Positions 33,809-43,200 of a stretch of 60,769 nucleotides of DNA are shown one piece after another. The notes beneath the pieces are model-generated. The model worked only from the letters and a program-made list of their open reading frames with translations. It had not been told where the DNA came from and searched no databases. The DNA is from Acidobacteriota bacterium (GTDB lineage Bacteria > Acidobacteriota > Terriglobia > Bryobacterales > Bryobacteraceae). The stretch spans positions 1 through 60,769 of the forward strand of contig JACQDF010000150.1 of NCBI GenBank assembly GCA_016201205.1, written 5' to 3'. The translations under genes were made by a program, and so were the position numbers. Within the stretch, counting starts at the first letter, position 1. Every line of letters begins with the position of its first letter.

Positions 33809-35284
33809 ATGCTGTTGAAAAACGCACAATTCCCCGATGGCACAGGCGCCGATCTGCTGATGGAGAACGGCCGCATCGCCGCCATAGGACCGGATTTGCC
33901 GGCGCCGCGTGATGCCGGCGTTTTCGACTGCACGGGCCTGACCGTGGCGCCCGGCTTCATCGATCTGCACAGCCACGCCGACCTCCAGGTGCTCGAGAAC
34001 CGCCGCGAGAAGCTGCTTCAAGGGGTCACCACGGAAGTGGTCGGCAACTGCGGCTTCTCGCCGTATCCCTGCGGGGAACACGCGGATCAAGTGCGCGAGT
34101 TCGCCAACGGCATCTTTTGCGGGGATGCGCACTGGCTGTACCGCTCCGCGCGGGATTATCTGGCGGCCGGCACGCGCTCGGACTACTCGGTCCAGTCGCT
34201 GGTGGGTCACGGCACTCTGCGGATTGCGCTGTTCGGAAACCGCCAGGACGCCCTTACCGAAGCCGAGCTCGACCGAATGAATGGCGAGCTCGAGGATTCC
34301 TTATCGGCCGGCGCTGCCGGCTTCTCGACAGGACTGATGTACGCCCCCGGCTCGGCGGCGCCCGTCGAAGAGCTGATCCGCCTCTGCCGCACGGTGGCGC
34401 GGCACGGCCGCCTCTATGCCACCCACATGCGCAGCTATTCGTATGGCCTGATCGAGGCCGTCCGGGAGCAGATCGAGATCGCCCGCCGCTCAGGCTGCCG
34501 CCTCCAGATTTCGCACTTGCAGGCGGTCGGACGGGCGAATTGGGACAAGCAGCGCCAGGCTCTGGATCTGATCGAAGCAGCGCGCAAACAAGACGTGGAT
34601 GTCGAATTCGACATCTACCCCTACACCGCCGGCAGCACCGTGCTCACGCAGCTTCTGCCTCAATGGACGCTTGATGGAGGGACTCGAGGGCTGCTGGCGC
34701 TGTTACGCAACGACCTCGACCGCCGCCGGATCGCGGAAGAAACCGTGAGCGCCGTTCCCCAGCGCTGGTCCGACATCTACATCTCAGCTCTGTGCTCACA
34801 CGCCAACCAGCATCTGGTGGGCAAGAACCTGGCCCAGATCGCCGCCCTGCGCGGCGTCGAGCCGGTGGATGTGGTCCTCGATCTCCTCGTCGAAGAGAAC
34901 GCCGACGCCAACATGATCTGCTTCAACCAGAGCGAGGAGAACCTGCGCGAGCTGCTGTCGCATCCGCTGTGCTCGGTCATCTCCGACGGCTTCTATGTCA
35001 AGGGGCGTCCCCATCCGCGGCTGCATGGCACGTTCCCCCGGCTGCTTGGCGAGATTTCCCGCAACCGCCGCTGGATGTCGCTCGAAGAGGCGGTTCACAA
35101 GATTACGGCGAAGCCGGCCGCCCGTCTTGGATGGAAAGACCGCGGGGTGCTTGAGGCCGGCGCGATCGCCGACGTTACCGTGTTTGACGCGCGAGCCGTA
35201 GGCAGCCCTGCTGATTACGACCATCCCGAGCAGCCGCCCACCGGCATCCGGGCGGTGTTCCGCGAAGGCCGGCGGCTTCTTTAG
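33809..35284 (+). CDS. N-acyl-D-amino-acid deacylase (D-aminoacylase)
   Basis: The 491-aa amidohydrolase-superfamily enzyme has the metal motif FIDLHSHADLQVLE, the family cysteine in TTEVVGNCGFSPYP, STGLMYAPG, ATHMRSYSYG, LQISHLQAVG and a C-terminal beta-sandwich ending TVFDARAV. These match the D-aminoacylase subgroup that removes acyl groups from N-acyl-D-amino acids, possibly from peptidoglycan or secondary products. There is no signal peptide, so it acts in the cytoplasm. Pairing with an acyl-CoA synthetase hints that the released acyl group may be re-activated, which is inference from position. Confidence 0.9.
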   Translation: MLLKNAQFPDGTGADLLMENGRIAAIGPDLPAPRDAGVFDCTGLTVAPGFIDLHSHADLQVLENRREKLLQGVTTEVVGNCGFSPYPCGEHADQVREFANGIFCGDAHWLYRSARDYLAAGTRSDYSVQSLVGHGTLRIALFGNRQDALTEAELDRMNGELEDSLSAGAAGFSTGLMYAPGSAAPVEELIRLCRTVARHGRLYATHMRSYSYGLIEAVREQIEIARRSGCRLQISHLQAVGRANWDKQRQALDLIEAARKQDVDVEFDIYPYTAGSTVLTQLLPQWTLDGGTRGLLALLRNDLDRRRIAEETVSAVPQRWSDIYISALCSHANQHLVGKNLAQIAALRGVEPVDVVLDLLVEENADANMICFNQSEENLRELLSHPLCSVISDGFYVKGRPHPRLHGTFPRLLGEISRNRRWMSLEEAVHKITAKPAARLGWKDRGVLEAGAIADVTVFDARAVGSPADYDHPEQPPTGIRAVFREGRRLL

Positions 35285-35299
35285 GATGCAGTCGAGCAG

Positions 35300-36691
35300 C
35301 TATTTCCAGAGCTCGTTGAGCGCCCCGTAGAGATCCTCGTCGGCGTGCGGCACGTACTCGAAGCCGCGCTGGAACGGATCGTCATAGCGGATATTGGTGT
35401 AATTGATTCCGAGCGCCGAGTAAATGGTGGCTTCGATATCTTCCGCGCGGGTGTCCCGATCCCGGGAAGCGTATTGCGCCGAGCTCCCGCCGGTAGCGTC
35501 CGTGGCTCCGAGCGCGCGGCCCCCCTTGACGCCGGCGCCGGCGAACATCACCGTCTGCTGCAAGTAGTGATCGCGGCCTTGCTGGCCGCTCAGCCGCCCA
35601 CCGGTGCGGCCGAACTCGCCCATCAACACCACCAGCGTTTCATTCAGCAGGCCGCTGGACTTGAGGTCCGCAAGCAGCGTGGAAAGTCCCGAGTCCAGTT
35701 GGCCCGCCATGCGCGGCAGGACATTGGCGTCGTAGATGTTCTGATGATGATCCCAGCTTCCAAAGTTGATCTGAACGTATCTGGTGCCCTGGCTGGCGGC
35801 CAGCACTTTGAAGGCGGTGAGGCAGGCGTTGCCGAAGCCGGAGTTGCCATAGCGCTGGCTTTCCTGCGCTGTGTACCGGAACGCCTGGTCGACTTTGGGA
35901 TTGAACATCATCCCTTTTCCGGCCTTGTAGAACCCGTCATAGTCTTCCATGTCGGCGCTGATCGGGGACTTGATGCGCAGCGGCGAATCCAGATCGTAGA
36001 GCAGCTTCCACTTGTTCTCGAAGCGGGTCTGGCCGTCGGCGTTGTTGGTGTCGGGAAAGCCGGATGTCGCCGGCACAAACTTGACTGGGGCGACGCTGGC
36101 CGGAAGGTAGCCCGAGCCGACCATGTCGTTGGCGTTGAGCCCGAGGAAAATGGGGAACGTGTGATCGGGCGAGCGCTCCCTCAGTTTTTCGGCGGCCACG
36201 ATGCTTCCCGTGTTGGGAGCAATATCGCCCAGCGCCGCGGCCGGTGAGCGGCCGATCTGCGCCCAGGACTGCGCCAGGTTGTGCTGCAAAGCCCAGGCGC
36301 GGACCGAGCGCACCAAAGCGACGTCCGGCAGATTCTGCGTCAGCTTGGGCATCAGGCCGGCCGGCCACTGGATGCCGTTGATGGTCTCCGGCTTGAATGT
36401 CGCCGGCGTGACGCCGTCGACGAATTTGAAATCGAGCGTGTCGGTGTGGCTCGGCGCGCCGGTCAGCAGAACGAAGACAACGTTTCTGGCTTTGTTGATC
36501 AGCGTGGGATTGCCGCGAGCGATCACGCCGGTGTTCTGGCTGAAGGCGTTCCGCGCCAAAAAGCATCCCGTAAAGCCGGCCCCCAGCGCTTCAAAGAAAG
36601 TGCGGCGCGTGTAAAAGGGGCGCTCGGAGAAAAATTTGTGCGGATGCGGATGCTTCTTCAGGAAGCGGTCGAATTTCTCTTGTCCTGTCAT
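35300..36691 (-). CDS. DUF1501 family protein (alkaline-phosphatase/sulfatase-like), pair A
   Basis: The 463-aa protein starts MTGQEKFDRFLKKHPHPH, chosen because AGGAGAG precedes it; the 19 codons upstream lack support. A Tat-like FYTRRTFFEALGAG segment begins at about residue 27. The body shows DUF1501 features: VLLTGAPSHTDTLDFK, LMPKLTQNLPDVALVRSV, SWDHHQNIYDANVLPRM, LVVLMGEFGRTGG and GRDHYLQQTVMFAGAGVKGG. The family has the alkaline phosphatase superfamily fold, but a catalytic Ser/Thr is not obvious. It follows the DUF1549 gene by 14 bp. A divergent paralogue lies at 40814-42208. Confidence 0.85.
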   Translation of the reverse strand: MTGQEKFDRFLKKHPHPHKFFSERPFYTRRTFFEALGAGFTGCFLARNAFSQNTGVIARGNPTLINKARNVVFVLLTGAPSHTDTLDFKFVDGVTPATFKPETINGIQWPAGLMPKLTQNLPDVALVRSVRAWALQHNLAQSWAQIGRSPAAALGDIAPNTGSIVAAEKLRERSPDHTFPIFLGLNANDMVGSGYLPASVAPVKFVPATSGFPDTNNADGQTRFENKWKLLYDLDSPLRIKSPISADMEDYDGFYKAGKGMMFNPKVDQAFRYTAQESQRYGNSGFGNACLTAFKVLAASQGTRYVQINFGSWDHHQNIYDANVLPRMAGQLDSGLSTLLADLKSSGLLNETLVVLMGEFGRTGGRLSGQQGRDHYLQQTVMFAGAGVKGGRALGATDATGGSSAQYASRDRDTRAEDIEATIYSALGINYTNIRYDDPFQRGFEYVPHADEDLYGALNELWK

Positions 36692-36705
36692 GGCTGGCTC
36701 TCCTC

Positions 36706-38649
36706 TTAGTAATTGAAAATGAAGTCGACCTTGTTGAAGAGCGCCCACAGCAGGTCTTCGGCTTTCTGCTGCCGGTTGCCTTCCTTGAGGGCGGCGTAAG
36801 CGGCCGCCTTTTCCTGCTCGTCGGGATACCGCGAAAGCACGTTGATGTAGAGCGTGCTGACAAGCTGCTCATCGGTCCCGGTGAGGGCCTTGCGGAGCAG
36901 GCTGGCGTTATCGCCCGTTCCCGTGGCGCGGGTGCGGCTCAGCACGAAGACGTCGTTCATCAGGTTCAGCGCTTGCAGCGTCGAGCCTTCCGAGCGGCGG
37001 TCTTCGTTGTCGCGATTGCCGCGCATAAAGCTGTCCAGCCACGATGTCACGTCGCCGCCCGGCGTGTTCACCACGTCGGGCAGCTTCATCGCCGAATTGA
37101 CGATGCCAAACCCGCGGATGTTGTAGCTGACCGGGACATTGCTCGCCAGCACGACGGCGTCGTGCAGCTCCTCGGCCCACATTCTCCGGGCGAGATGGCG
37201 GGCGTAGAGGTTTTCCCAGGCCGGGTTCCATTCTCCGTTGTATCGGCTCGAAAGCTGGTAGGCTTCCGAGGTCACGATGGTGCGCATGAGCGCCTTGAGG
37301 TCGTACTTGCTGTTGATGAACTCCTGCGCCAGTGCATTCAGCAGCCGCGGCTGGTTGGGCTGAAGCTGCCACGGATCCGGCGGCGGGTTGTCCGGATCGA
37401 GACGCGCCAGATCGAATTGATCCACCGGCTCGACGAATGCCTTCGTCATGAACTCCTTCCAGAATCGATTGACGGTGTTGCGGGCGAACTGGAAATCGCC
37501 GGTCACGTCGCGAGCCAGCGCCGCCCGGTAATTTTCGCCTGGCCGGGGCTTGTTGCCGTCGAAGGGGTACTCCGGGCTGATGACGCGAAGAGTGCCGACA
37601 GCCTTGCGCTCCGGCCGGTTGCCCGTGGTCGAGCCCAGTGCATAGTCCGTGCGCAGGCGGTCCTCGACCGACCAGTAATATGGATTGGGGTCTTGCGGAC
37701 TCACCCGGACGCGGGCCATTGCAGTATGCGAAAAGAAAGCCGAAAGCTGATAGCCCTGGTAGCGGGTTGCGTCTTTGCCCCACAGGCTGAGCGTGTCCAG
37801 GTGGCGGCGGCCGTCGTGGCACATGACGCAGTTCATGTGGGCAATGCCAAGAAACGTCACGGCGACGTTCACCGCCTGCTGATCCCAGATATCCTGCTGC
37901 GGGCCGCCGGTGACGAAACCGCCGATCATCCAGTTCAATTCGCCTTGCGTGTAGCTGTTGGAGCCGGCGGCGGTGATCAGATCGGTTGTGATCTGGTTGT
38001 ACGGCCGGTTCTCGGAAAGAACTTTGTTGATCCATTGATGGAAGGCGGTGCGTCCTTCCGGATAACGGATCACTTGCGTGGTGCGTACGGTGTTCTTGAA
38101 CAGGTCGCCGAGGAACATGCTCCATTTGTCGGCCCAGGCGGGCGAGTTCAGCAATTCTTCGACCAGCCTGGCGCGCTTGTCGGGATCGATGTCGGCGACG
38201 AACTGCTGCACCCGGAGCGCGGCCGGCGCACGGCCCGTCAGATCCAGGGTCACGCGGCGGATGAATTCGAAGTCGTTGGTCTTGTCGGCCGGCGTTACGT
38301 TGGCATCTTTCCACACCTGGAACAAGGAGCGGTCGATGACGTTATTCGAGTTGAGATTGGGCGACACGCCCCGTTCGGCGGCGGCCAGCTTCGAGGTCAC
38401 TTCCATGGTAAGGCGGCTGTATCGGAAATCGCGAAGCATTTGGGCTTCGAGGCCGCTCTTCTTGAAGTGGCTTTGGCTGGGTCCAAGAAAAACGCAATCG
38501 GCGTGCTCGACCTGCAATTCCTCGAGCTCGCCCGGCTCGCGTTGTTCCTGAGCCTGGAGAAAGAAAAAACCGGAGAGGGCCAGGACGGCGCTTCCGGCGA
38601 GTAAACAGCGGTTACGTACAGGGTATTTGGTCCCAATCATAGTAGGCAT
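36706..38649 (-). CDS. DUF1549/DUF1553 secreted protein, pair A
   Basis: The 647-aa protein starts at MPTMIGTKYPVRNRCLLAGS, a lipid-free signal peptide ending in FLQAQ. DUF1549 comes first (DFEFIRRVTLDLTGRAPA, WADKWSMFLGDLFKN, FLGIAHMNCVMCHDGRRHLD) and DUF1553 later (WKEFMTKAFVEPVDQFD, AYQLSSRYNGEWNP, RRMWAEELHDAV). The CVMCH is a CxxCH that could attach one c-type haem, as suggested for planctomycete relatives. Function is unknown. It heads a two-gene operon with DUF1501. TTATAT lies about 12 nt upstream of the chosen ATG. Confidence 0.85.
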   Translation of the reverse strand: MPTMIGTKYPVRNRCLLAGSAVLALSGFFFLQAQEQREPGELEELQVEHADCVFLGPSQSHFKKSGLEAQMLRDFRYSRLTMEVTSKLAAAERGVSPNLNSNNVIDRSLFQVWKDANVTPADKTNDFEFIRRVTLDLTGRAPAALRVQQFVADIDPDKRARLVEELLNSPAWADKWSMFLGDLFKNTVRTTQVIRYPEGRTAFHQWINKVLSENRPYNQITTDLITAAGSNSYTQGELNWMIGGFVTGGPQQDIWDQQAVNVAVTFLGIAHMNCVMCHDGRRHLDTLSLWGKDATRYQGYQLSAFFSHTAMARVRVSPQDPNPYYWSVEDRLRTDYALGSTTGNRPERKAVGTLRVISPEYPFDGNKPRPGENYRAALARDVTGDFQFARNTVNRFWKEFMTKAFVEPVDQFDLARLDPDNPPPDPWQLQPNQPRLLNALAQEFINSKYDLKALMRTIVTSEAYQLSSRYNGEWNPAWENLYARHLARRMWAEELHDAVVLASNVPVSYNIRGFGIVNSAMKLPDVVNTPGGDVTSWLDSFMRGNRDNEDRRSEGSTLQALNLMNDVFVLSRTRATGTGDNASLLRKALTGTDEQLVSTLYINVLSRYPDEQEKAAAYAALKEGNRQQKAEDLLWALFNKVDFIFNY

Positions 38650-38881
38650 CCCCGTGGTGCGATATAACCATCGTAACCCGGACGCCCGCTGGAAGTTTCT
38701 ATAGGAAAACACCTCAGAGTTGCTCTTGTTTCCGCCCATGCGGTACCGGAGGGGGTACTGCTAACCCCCGTTCTCAAAATAAGTTGCGGACAACTCGGCC
38801 AGGGCAATCGGGTTTCGAGCCATCAGAGCCGATTGATTCCGCCGCCCACTTTTGCGGTGCGGAAAAAGTAGAGGAGGAGCT
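38650..38881. promoter_or_regulatory. Shared promoter region of the two mirrored DUF1549-DUF1501 operons
   Basis: This 232-bp region has no open frame with coding character. On the minus side GTTATATC lies 11-12 nt before the start at 38649. On the plus side a purine-rich GAGGAGGAG Shine-Dalgarno sequence precedes 38882, and a weak CTTTT/AAAAG inverted repeat surrounds GCGGTGCGG at about 38848-38870. CGGTACC and GGGGGTACT near 38740-38758 are suggestive short repeats. No defined operator can be claimed. Confidence 0.4.
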
Positions 38882-40753
38882 ATGAGGAGGAGATGGGTAT
38901 TGGGCTGCACAGCCGGGGGAGCGCTGTTATGGGGGTTCGCCGTCCTGCGCGCGCAGGAGCAGGAACTTCCCGAACATGCGGAATGCATTTTCTTCAACCA
39001 GCCGAAGAATCAGCGGCGGGCAGAGCAGCCGCTGCTCACAGAGTTGACCACGAAAGTGTCGGCGCTGCGGGGAGCGCCAACGGGTGAGCGCGCCGCCGGC
39101 ACGACGGATCTGAGCAAGCTGCCAACCATCGACCGCTATCTGTTCCAGGCAATGAAGGACGCGAGCGTCCCCTCGACCCCCATCACTAACGATTACGAAT
39201 TTATCCGCCGCGCGACTCTGGATCTGACGGGCCGGGCGCCAACTCCGGAGCGTGTGCAGAGTTTTGTCGCCGATCCATCAGCGGACAAGCGGGCCAAGCT
39301 CGTCGATGACCTGCTCGCCTCCACTTCCTGGCTCGACAAGTGGACCATGTATTTCGGCGATCTGTTCAAGAACGCCAGCCGCACCACCCAGGTGCTGCGA
39401 TTTGATGAAGGCGTCAAAGCGTTCAATGACTGGATTCGCGCGTCGCTCGCCGGCGGCAAAGGATACAACCACATCGCCACCGAGCTGATCAGCTCCAGCG
39501 GGGAGAACAGCTACACACAGGGCGACGTCAACTGGCTGGTGGGCGGCATTGTGACCGGCGGTCCCGTGCAGGACATCTGGGATCAGCAGACGGTGAACGT
39601 CGCCACGACGTTCCTGGGGATTGCTCACGTCAACTGCCTGCTCTGCCATAACGGGCGAGGCCACCTGGACTCGCTCAGCCTGTGGGGGAAGACAGCGACC
39701 AGAATGCAGGGGTGGCAGCTCGCTTCCTTTCTGTCTCATACCGAGACGCGCCGCACGGTGACCGGGCAGAACGTTTTCTATTGGGGGCTGCTTGACAACG
39801 CCCGCTTCCGCACCGATTATCCGCTGAACACGACCACGGGGAACCGGCCGGCACGGACGCCGGCCGGCTCGACGGCGAATGTTGCGCCGGTATACCTGTT
39901 CAGCGGCCGCGGACCCGCCGCCGGCGAGAACTACCGGGTGGCGCTGGCGCGGGAAGTCACCGCCGACCCGCAATTCTCTCGTGCCGCTGTCAACTACATC
40001 TGGAAGGAGTTTTTCGGCGTCGGCCTGGTGGATCCGCCCGACCAGTTCGACCCGGCGCGCCTCGATCCCGACAATCCTCCGGAAGCGCCCTGGACATTGC
40101 AGCCATCCAACGCGCGGCTGCTGAATACGCTGGCGCAGGACTTCGCCAACAACGGCTACAACCTCAAGACGCTGATGAAATGGATCGTCACCAGCCAGGC
40201 CTACCAGCTCTCTTCACGCTACGACGGGCAGTGGAATCCGGAGTGGGACCAGTACTTCGCGCGGAAGTTCGTGCGGCGGCTGTGGGCTGAGGAGCTTCAC
40301 GACGCCATTGTGCAGACCTCCGGCATTCCCGTCACCTACAATGTCTCGATCTTCGGGCCCATCAACTGGGCGATCCAGTTTCCGGAGACAGACAGGACGC
40401 CCAACCCGCGACTGCCGATTACAAGCTTTCTGGACGCGTTCCTGCGCGGCAACCGCGACGAGGAAGAGCGCCGCTCGGACGGCTCGATCGCCCAGGCGCT
40501 GAATCTGATGAACGACGACTTCGTGACCAGCCGGGTGAAGGCGACGGCCGCCAACGGCCTGGTGGCGAAGAACCTCGGCAAGGGGGATGAGGATCTGGTG
40601 AACACCCTCTTCCTCACGGTTCTTTCGCGCTATCCCACCGCTGCGGAGAAGACCAGCGCGCTTAGCTCGCTGCGCACCGGCAACCGCACCCAGGAGGCCG
40701 AGAATCTGCTGTGGACTCTCTACAACAAAGTGGACTTCTTTTTTAACTATTGA
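38882..40753 (+). CDS. DUF1549/DUF1553 secreted protein, pair B
   Basis: The 623-aa paralogue of the gene at 36706-38649 starts MRRRWVLGCTAGGALLWGFA after GAGGAGGAG. A signal peptide is followed by the same order: YEFIRRATLDLTGRAPT, DKWTMYFGDLFKN, FLGIAHVNCLLCHNGRGHLD, AYQLSSRYDGQWNPEW, RRLWAEELHDAI. The CLLCH keeps the potential haem-c motif. It is probably exported. Conservation between the two copies is highest around the DUF1549 core and the C-terminal ENLLWTLYNKVDFFFNY. DUF1501 pair B follows after 60 bp. Confidence 0.85.
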   Translation: MRRRWVLGCTAGGALLWGFAVLRAQEQELPEHAECIFFNQPKNQRRAEQPLLTELTTKVSALRGAPTGERAAGTTDLSKLPTIDRYLFQAMKDASVPSTPITNDYEFIRRATLDLTGRAPTPERVQSFVADPSADKRAKLVDDLLASTSWLDKWTMYFGDLFKNASRTTQVLRFDEGVKAFNDWIRASLAGGKGYNHIATELISSSGENSYTQGDVNWLVGGIVTGGPVQDIWDQQTVNVATTFLGIAHVNCLLCHNGRGHLDSLSLWGKTATRMQGWQLASFLSHTETRRTVTGQNVFYWGLLDNARFRTDYPLNTTTGNRPARTPAGSTANVAPVYLFSGRGPAAGENYRVALAREVTADPQFSRAAVNYIWKEFFGVGLVDPPDQFDPARLDPDNPPEAPWTLQPSNARLLNTLAQDFANNGYNLKTLMKWIVTSQAYQLSSRYDGQWNPEWDQYFARKFVRRLWAEELHDAIVQTSGIPVTYNVSIFGPINWAIQFPETDRTPNPRLPITSFLDAFLRGNRDEEERRSDGSIAQALNLMNDDFVTSRVKATAANGLVAKNLGKGDEDLVNTLFLTVLSRYPTAAEKTSALSSLRTGNRTQEAENLLWTLYNKVDFFFNY

Positions 40754-40813
40754 CCGGACGGGCGGCCGCGGCCCGTTGTGCGCGTCTGAATTCTTAGGCC
40801 ACCGGAGGAGACT

Positions 40814-42208
40814 ATGAGAGGAAAAGAAAAATTTGAATCGTTCCTGAGCAGGCATCCGCATCCGCACAAGAACTTTTTCGAGCGGCCGCACGTGAGCCGG
40901 CGGAGATTCTTCCAGGCGCTGGGCGCTGGACTCGGCGGGTATTACCTGGCGGGCAACCTGCAAGGACAGGGTGTCGTGAAGCGGGGCGGCGCGACCACGC
41001 AGAACAAAGCAAAGAATGTCATTTTCATTCTGCTGCAAGGCGCCATCTCTCACACCGACACGTTCGACCTGAAGGTGGTGAACGGCGTCACGCCGTCAAA
41101 CTTCAATCCGGCAACCAGGAGCGGCCTGCTGTGGCCCGCGGGATTGCTGCCCAAGATCGGCGATCAGCTCCCGGATCTGTCCATTGTGCGCAGCGTCCGG
41201 GCGTGGGCGCTGGTGCATTCCCTGGCCCAGCATTGGGCGCAGATCGGACGGAATCCGGTGGCGGCGCTGGGCGACGTGGCCCCCAACATCGGAAGCATTG
41301 TGGCCATCGAGAAGGCGGATCCATCGAAGATCTTTCCGCCGTTTGTGGCCCTGAACGCAACCGGCGCCATCGGCTCGGGCTATCTGCCGGCGTCCTACGC
41401 GCCTTTCAAGGCGCTGCCCCTTTCCACCGGTCTGGCCGACACAACGAACACGTTCGGGCAGCAGCGTTTCGAGACGATGTTCACCAGGCTCAATCAGCTC
41501 GACGGGCCGCTGCGGACCAACTCGCCGCTGGGCAAAGATCCGGAAGACTACGACAGCTTCTACAAAGCGGCCAAAGGGCTGATGTACAACGACGCGGTGA
41601 ACAAGGCGTTCGCGTTTTCGGCGGCCGACAGCCAGCGCTACGGCAACAGCTCCTTCGGCAACGCCTGCCTGGTGGCCAGGCAGACTCTGGCAATGGATCA
41701 GGGGACGCGCTACATCCAGATCAACTTCAACGGCTGGGACATGCACAACGACATTTACGGGCAGCAGAATGCCAACGGGCAGAACCTCTATACGCTGGGC
41801 AGGCAGCTCGATGACGGCTTCTCGGAAATGATGAAGGATCTGAAAGCATCAGGGCTGCTGTCGGGCACGCTGGTGGTGATGATGGGCGAGTTCGGGCGTA
41901 CCGTGGGGCCGCTTTCCGGGGCGCTCGGCAGGGATCATTTCCTCCAGCAGTTCGCGGTGTTTGCCGGCGCCGGCGTGAGCGGCGGGCGGACCATCGGCTC
42001 GACGAACGCCGACGGCTCGGCGACCGCGGAGTTTGGCTGGTCGCGGCAACGCGACGTCAAGATCGAAGACATCGAGGCGACCATCTATTCGGCCCTGGGG
42101 ATCGACTGGACAAGCATCCGCTACGATGACCCGTTCGGCCGCGGCTTCGAATACGTGCCCTTTTCCGGGCAGGATCTGTACGGGCCGATTAACGAATTGT
42201 GGGGATAG
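40814..42208 (+). CDS. DUF1501 family protein, pair B
   Basis: The 464-aa paralogue of 35300-36691 starts MRGKEKFESFLSRHPHPHKN after GGAGGAG. A Tat-like VSRRRFFQALGAG begins at about residue 28. Shared core segments are FILLQGAISHTDTFDLK, LLPKIGDQLPDLSIVRSVR, GWDMHNDIYG, LVVMMGEFGRTVG and GRDHFLQQFAVFAGAG. Both DUF1501 copies end with GRGFEYVP or RGFEYVP and LYG..NELW, indicating recent common descent. Role unknown; probably periplasmic and a partner of the DUF1549 protein. Confidence 0.85.
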   Translation: MRGKEKFESFLSRHPHPHKNFFERPHVSRRRFFQALGAGLGGYYLAGNLQGQGVVKRGGATTQNKAKNVIFILLQGAISHTDTFDLKVVNGVTPSNFNPATRSGLLWPAGLLPKIGDQLPDLSIVRSVRAWALVHSLAQHWAQIGRNPVAALGDVAPNIGSIVAIEKADPSKIFPPFVALNATGAIGSGYLPASYAPFKALPLSTGLADTTNTFGQQRFETMFTRLNQLDGPLRTNSPLGKDPEDYDSFYKAAKGLMYNDAVNKAFAFSAADSQRYGNSSFGNACLVARQTLAMDQGTRYIQINFNGWDMHNDIYGQQNANGQNLYTLGRQLDDGFSEMMKDLKASGLLSGTLVVMMGEFGRTVGPLSGALGRDHFLQQFAVFAGAGVSGGRTIGSTNADGSATAEFGWSRQRDVKIEDIEATIYSALGIDWTSIRYDDPFGRGFEYVPFSGQDLYGPINELWG

Positions 42209-42226
42209 CCTGCGCGGCGGATCTGC

Positions 42227-42240
42227 TACCATGCAGCCTG
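42227..42240 (+). promoter_or_regulatory. Candidate extended -10, leaderless promoter of the PfkB kinase
   Basis: TGC-TACCAT (hexamer 42227-42232) lies 8 nt before ATG 42241. The 13-mer TCTGCTACCATGC recurs before cysD at the same spacing. Confidence 0.5.
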
Positions 42241-43200
42241 ATGGCCCAGTTTGACGTTGCCGGCATCGGCCTCAACGCCACCGACACTCTGATTCTTGTG
42301 CCGCACTTCCCCGCCTATGCCGGCAAAGTGGCCTTCGACGAAGAGAAAATGAGCCCCGGCGGGCAGGTGGCCAGCGCCATGGTCACCTGCGCGAAGCTGG
42401 GCTTGCGTGTCAAGTATATCGCCACCGTGGGCGATGATGAGCGGGGCCGGGTTCAGTTGGAGAGCCTGCTCGAGTCAGGGATCAATCTCGACGACGTACA
42501 GGTGCGCACCGGCTGCCCGAACCAGACAGCGTATATCATCATTGACCGCACCACCGGCGAGCGCACCGTCTTCTGGAGCCGGCCGGACTGTCTGCGCCTC
42601 AAGCCGGAACACATCCGCCCGGAGATGATCACCCCGGCGCGGCTGCTGCACATTGACGGGCACGACACGATGGCGGTGCGGCGCGCCGCCCAGATCGCTC
42701 GCGAGCATGGCATGCCGGTGACGATGGACGTGGACACGATTTATCACGGTTTTGAGGAAGTTCTGCCGCACGTGACGCACCTGGTGGCGAGCTCCGAGTT
42801 TCCGGTGGCCTGGACCAAGGAGAACGATGCCCTCAAGGCGCTCGATCTGATTCAGAAGGAGTACAGGATTCCGGTGGCGGCCATGACGCTGGGCGCTTAC
42901 GGTGCGCTGGCCCGCGCGGACGGCAAGGTCGTCTATTCGCCTGCGTTCGTGGTGAACTGCGTGGACACCACTGGCGCCGGCGACGTCTTTCATGGCGCCT
43001 TCTGCTATGCCGTGCTCGAAGGAATGCCGATGGAGGATGCGCTGGATTTTTCCAACGCCATGGCCGCGCTCAATTGCCGTGCCTTGGGCGCTCGCGGCGG
43101 CATCGGCACGGCAGCCGACGCAAGGGCGCTGATGCGCCGCGCCGAGCGCCGCGTCCATCCGGATTTCGCGGTGCGCGCCGGCGTCGTCAGCGCGTCGTAG
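42241..43200 (+). CDS. PfkB family carbohydrate kinase
   Basis: The 319-aa ribokinase-fold enzyme phosphorylates a sugar or nucleoside with ATP. It has the N-terminal GIGLNATDTL, the glycine-rich GGQVASAMVTCAKLG, and the C-terminal PfkB signature DTTGAGDVFHGAF with the catalytic Asp. The sugar cannot be deduced. Start 42241 (MAQFDVAGIG) is the family-like N-terminus; the 14 codons upstream lack support. The rhomboid gene begins immediately after its stop codon, so the two are probably co-transcribed. Confidence 0.9.
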   Translation: MAQFDVAGIGLNATDTLILVPHFPAYAGKVAFDEEKMSPGGQVASAMVTCAKLGLRVKYIATVGDDERGRVQLESLLESGINLDDVQVRTGCPNQTAYIIIDRTTGERTVFWSRPDCLRLKPEHIRPEMITPARLLHIDGHDTMAVRRAAQIAREHGMPVTMDVDTIYHGFEEVLPHVTHLVASSEFPVAWTKENDALKALDLIQKEYRIPVAAMTLGAYGALARADGKVVYSPAFVVNCVDTTGAGDVFHGAFCYAVLEGMPMEDALDFSNAMAALNCRALGARGGIGTAADARALMRRAERRVHPDFAVRAGVVSAS

